Assembly: GCF_937876455.1 (NCBI RefSeq)
Contig: NZ_CALFIG010000087.1
Location: 1 to 6,363, forward strand
Direction: 5' to 3'
Length of the DNA: 6,363 nt
Source: an uncultured Flavobacterium sp.
GTDB lineage: Bacteria > Bacteroidota > Bacteroidia > Flavobacteriales > Flavobacteriaceae
The position numbers and the translations under genes were made by a program. The notes under the pieces were generated by a model. The model was not told where the DNA came from and did not search any database. It was given only the letters and a program-made list of their open reading frames with translations. Position 1 is the stretch's first letter, and each line of letters starts with the position of its first letter. Below are positions 4,532 through 6,363 of this stretch, piece after piece.

Positions 4532-5802
4532 AATACAATCTTACTCTTTTGTAATAATGTATTTACATAAAGATCAATGAAGTGCTGTTGAAACTGGCGA
4601 CTACAATCTTGAAACCCTGATTTAAAGTGTTCGTTTTCTTCCACCAATGTAGTAACAACATCAAACAAAGACTTGTCAGCTATGTTTTCGCTTATCATTA
4701 CTACTTTCTCGTCCATATTCACACGAGCCCAAACATTTTTATCTCCAAATACTCCATAAATAAATTTTAACTCTGGTGAGAAATTGTACCCTGCCTCTTC
4801 AAGTATTACAAGCCCTTGTTTTATTTTATTGTCGCTATCCGAACTTACTGTCTCATAAAACTCATTTACTTTGTCGGCGACTCTTAACGCTCCAATTCCT
4901 TTGAACTGCTTTGTTAAGGCCTTGTACACGTTTTTAGGTACGCAAATAGTAGCCGCTTTGTCAATGCTCAATCCTCGCGATTCAATTGACTTTAGCGCTT
5001 CTGGATGAATAATTTTTGCCTCCCCAATAGTTTTACCCCATTGTTCTGAAAATGATTCATACCAATTAAGGTCAGTTTTTGCTTCAAAATGTTGGTCGGT
5101 AACCCCTTCCAAAAATTTAGTAATAGTTTTGTCATCCGCATTTTTAAGGCATTTAAAAATCACGTAATCTAAACTCCCGTTATATTCTCTCAGTTCATTA
5201 ATCTCGGCGGCCTTGTAGTCATAAGAAAATAAGGCGTGTTCTTTTTCAACTCTTTTAATTAGCACACCATTTTTATAAACTCTCAGGTCCGCGCCTCCGG
5301 GATAGATAGCACAAAATTTATCTGAATAAATAGGCTCTTCTTCGTGGATAAAGTATTTAGTCCAATTCATAATAACATCTTTAATTTCTGGAGTTATTTG
5401 AATGTAAAAGCACGTAGAGTCTTCATATCCTTCTACAATTTCGGTAGTCTGTTTCTCTGATCCACCTTCATCAAGAGCATTACACCATAATTCGCGTATA
5501 ATCATCCATGCCGACCATTCTTTGCCCATTCGGTCAGTAATAGACGTGCGGTGTCCGTTTATACAAATGATATTAAATTCTTCATCACGAATAGTCTCTG
5601 TTTCCACTTTAATGTCCACTTTTTCTTTTCCTGCGAAAATATGAAAATCAACATTATTTCTTATAAGGTAAGCTAAAGTATATTTAAGCCCGGTTCCGAA
5701 TTGGCCAATTTTAAATTCATCATTTGATTTAGTTGTGCCTCCCATAAGAGCAACAAGCCTTATGTCTAGGATTCCGTCATTTTTGATTTTTAGGTATTTC
5801 AT
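4528..5802 (-). CDS. permuted Bergerat-fold (GHKL) ATPase with degenerate zincin-like C-terminus
   Basis: A 424-residue protein whose N-terminal ~115 residues hold GHKL ATPase motifs in unusual order. IKNDGILD (6-13) corresponds to the G1 box DxGxG, GGTTKS (21-26) to the lid serine/threonine stretch, and IGQFGTGLK (32-40) to the G2 box; it is almost identical to IGQFGVGF of Hsp90. The N-box ELWCNALDEGG (104-114), with the E104-N108-D111 spacing of Hsp90 ELxxNASDA, comes after them, whereas in Hsp90, GyrB, MutL and histidine kinases it comes first. This suggests a circular permutation with ATP binding retained. The middle (about 170-350) is unassigned. Near the C-terminus TLVEENEHFKSG (385-396) followed by SRQF resembles a metallopeptidase-type ExxxH helix with the first His replaced by Glu. 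I recall related ATP-binding proteins in phages and plasmids. It is the first gene of the leftward block. ATG 5802 has no Shine-Dalgarno sequence and lies about 27 nt from a TAGTTTTG element. Confidence 0.7.
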   Translation of the reverse strand: MKYLKIKNDGILDIRLVALMGGTTKSNDEFKIGQFGTGLKYTLAYLIRNNVDFHIFAGKEKVDIKVETETIRDEEFNIICINGHRTSITDRMGKEWSAWMIIRELWCNALDEGGSEKQTTEIVEGYEDSTCFYIQITPEIKDVIMNWTKYFIHEEEPIYSDKFCAIYPGGADLRVYKNGVLIKRVEKEHALFSYDYKAAEINELREYNGSLDYVIFKCLKNADDKTITKFLEGVTDQHFEAKTDLNWYESFSEQWGKTIGEAKIIHPEALKSIESRGLSIDKAATICVPKNVYKALTKQFKGIGALRVADKVNEFYETVSSDSDNKIKQGLVILEEAGYNFSPELKFIYGVFGDKNVWARVNMDEKVVMISENIADKSLFDVVTTLVEENEHFKSGFQDCSRQFQQHFIDLYVNTLLQKSKIVL

Positions 5803-5828
5803 ATATTTTATTTTTGGTTAATGTGATG

Positions 5829-5836
5829 CAAAACTA
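5829..5836 (-). promoter_or_regulatory. probable -7 promoter element of the leftward ATPase block
   Basis: Read on the minus strand, this is TAGTTTTG, an exact match to the Bacteroidetes -7 consensus TAnnTTTG. It would place the transcript start roughly 20 nt before the ATG at 5802, a realistic leader. No TTTG is found at the -33 position. Instead, the tandem AGGTGGTT repeat lies there, which fits a promoter controlled by a bound protein. Confidence 0.45.
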
Positions 5837-5842
5837 CTGGTC

Positions 5843-5861
5843 AACCACCTCCTAACCACCT
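5843..5861. repeat. tandem AACCACCT direct repeat, candidate operator
   Basis: AACCACCT occurs at 5843-5850 and again at 5854-5861, an 11-bp period, so both copies face the same side of the helix. The pair lies 7-25 bp upstream of the leftward -7 element and covers the -33 region. That is a typical position for an activator or repressor site. One of the local winged-helix or HTH proteins is a possible ligand; this is inference. Confidence 0.5.
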
Positions 5862-5926
5862 TTCAGTTCGGCGGAGTATCTTAATTGTTCGCCACCCATC
5901 CGCACCGTTTTACTCGCATTCCATAG

Positions 5927-5936
5927 AAACATGTTT
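5927..5936. repeat. 10-bp palindrome AAACATGTTT
   Basis: A perfect 10-bp palindrome in the non-coding spacer 5803-6062, suitable in size for a dimeric repressor. It is short enough to occur by chance. Confidence 0.3.
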
Positions 5937-5986
5937 TCCGTAGTTTGCTTTTTACGATTTACGCAGCCCTAGCCTTGTCCGTTGTG

Positions 5987-5994
5987 TAGTTTTG
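5987..5994 (+). promoter_or_regulatory. possible rightward -7 element (TAGTTTTG)
   Basis: An exact TAnnTTTG match on the plus strand, inside the right copy of the 11-bp inverted repeat. No TTTG lies at the expected -33 distance. A transcript from here would run antisense into the 3' end of the leftward HTH gene, so it would be regulatory or non-functional. Confidence 0.2.
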
Positions 5995-6062
5995 CAAATG
6001 TTTGTTTAAAATTTGTTTCACTAAGGAAATTACTATTAATTAATCCCAAAAAAAGACACCCA

Positions 6063-6362
6063 TTATTTAACTACAAATTTATTGCAGTCAATATGCCAAA
6101 TGGTTTTGTTTTCGGTGATTATTTTTCGCTTTTCTCCTTTAATTATTTTTACTTTACTTTTGTTAAGACTATTTACTATCCTGTTTGCTTTTGATTTAGA
6201 ACATTTAAACATCTTTCCTAGTCCTTCCGCCGATATTTTCAACGCGTCGTTTTGGGAAGGTAAATTTCTTGCTTTAAGATTGAACTTTTCAAGAAACCCT
6301 TCAAGTTTACGTTTTCTAGAGTCTTTTTTTACTATTTTAATTGCACGACCCACGTTTTTTAA
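6063..6362 (-). CDS. HTH-like DNA-binding protein (probably partial at its N-terminus)
   Basis: The frame is open to the right edge of the window. A GTG at 6353 is a possible start (96 residues), but three more sense codons precede it without a stop, so the gene may begin outside. The N-terminus is very basic (RAIKIVKKDSRKRKLEGF). A helix-turn-helix pattern follows: ISAEGLGKMFKCSKSKANRI, in which AEGLGKMF is helix 2 and SKSKANRIVNSLN the recognition helix. Two strands come next (VKIIKGEKRKI and KTIWHIDCNKFVVK), which could form a wing. It is probably a DNA-binding regulator or replication-type accessory protein of the mobile element. It lies upstream of the non-coding spacer and is transcribed in the same direction as the ATPase block. 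No clear terminator hairpin follows its stop at 6063. Confidence 0.6.
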   Translation of the reverse strand, partial: LKNVGRAIKIVKKDSRKRKLEGFLEKFNLKARNLPSQNDALKISAEGLGKMFKCSKSKANRIVNSLNKSKVKIIKGEKRKIITENKTIWHIDCNKFVVK

Positions 6363-6363
6363 T

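Larger units (their letters stand above)
5827..5996. repeat. GC-richer intergenic segment bounded by 11-bp inverted repeats
   Basis: TGCAAAACTAC (5827-5837) and GTAGTTTTGCA (5986-5996) are exact inverted repeats flanking 148 bp of non-coding DNA. GC content is about 45% in 5821-6000 and about 23% in the 60 bp on each side (5761-5820 and 6001-6060). No convincing frame, tRNA or rRNA is visible inside. Each repeat contains TAGTTTTG pointing outward. The segment may be a divergent regulatory region, an invertible switch, an origin or an unrecognised small RNA; the sequence alone does not decide. Confidence 0.5.

Noticed and set aside
5870..5893. Hairpin GGCG/CGCC in the spacer
   Set aside because: The stem is only 4 bp with a 16-nt loop, too weak to call a terminator or RNA element.
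5821..6000. tRNA or other standard RNA gene in the GC-richer spacer
   Set aside because: No T-loop GGTTCRANNC motif or cloverleaf could be found on either strand.
5982..6194. 70-residue plus-strand frame
   Set aside because: It is mostly antisense to the HTH-like gene and rich in Phe, Tyr and Lys from AT-rich DNA; there is no domain.
1..6363. CRISPR array
   Set aside because: No regularly spaced repeats of 20 bp or more were seen.

Overview
The window looks like part of a mobile genome (phage or plasmid) of a Bacteroidetes bacterium, more likely a phage. The evidence is indirect: the DNA is AT-rich, the start codons lack Shine-Dalgarno sequences, TAnnTTTG-type -7 promoter elements are present, and a Bacteroidetes-like IS1595 transposase remnant sits at the left edge. 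Nearly all other genes are small, tightly packed and of accessory phage type. No phage structural, terminase, integrase or conjugation gene is visible, so the phage assignment is inference.

Layout. (1) About 1-830 holds the C-terminal half of an IS1595/ISXO2-like transposase. It is fused in frame to an unrelated N-terminal stretch and lacks the first catalytic Asp. A small helix-turn-helix-like gene overlaps its end. (2) 802-957 is an AT-rich intergenic region with a 9-bp hairpin and a TACCTTTG element. (3) 958-2891 is a rightward block of seven very small genes joined by ATGA or TAATG overlaps or by gaps of 1-9 nt. It includes two cysteine-rich, probably zinc-binding proteins, a KTSC-domain protein, a 57-residue gene at 2106-2279 and an acidic helical protein. 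(4) 5802-2881 is a leftward block of six overlapping genes. It starts with a 424-residue protein carrying Bergerat-fold (GHKL) ATPase motifs in permuted order, followed by a winged-helix protein, a single-pass membrane protein, an unknown, a second membrane protein and a second winged-helix protein. The two blocks converge and overlap by 11 bp at their stop codons. (5) 5803-6062 is a non-coding spacer whose 5821-6000 part is about 45% GC, against about 23% in the adjoining 60-bp segments. It carries 11-bp inverted repeats that each contain TAGTTTTG, a tandem AACCACCT repeat at 11-bp spacing, and a 10-bp palindrome. (6) The right edge holds another leftward HTH-like gene, probably incomplete.

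How the parts may work together (inference): the leftward block reads as one transcript from the TAGTTTTG element about 20 nt before the ATPase gene, with the tandem repeat as a candidate operator. The pairing of a permuted GHKL ATPase with DNA-binding and membrane proteins is the best candidate here for an undescribed system. Its function cannot be read from the sequence.
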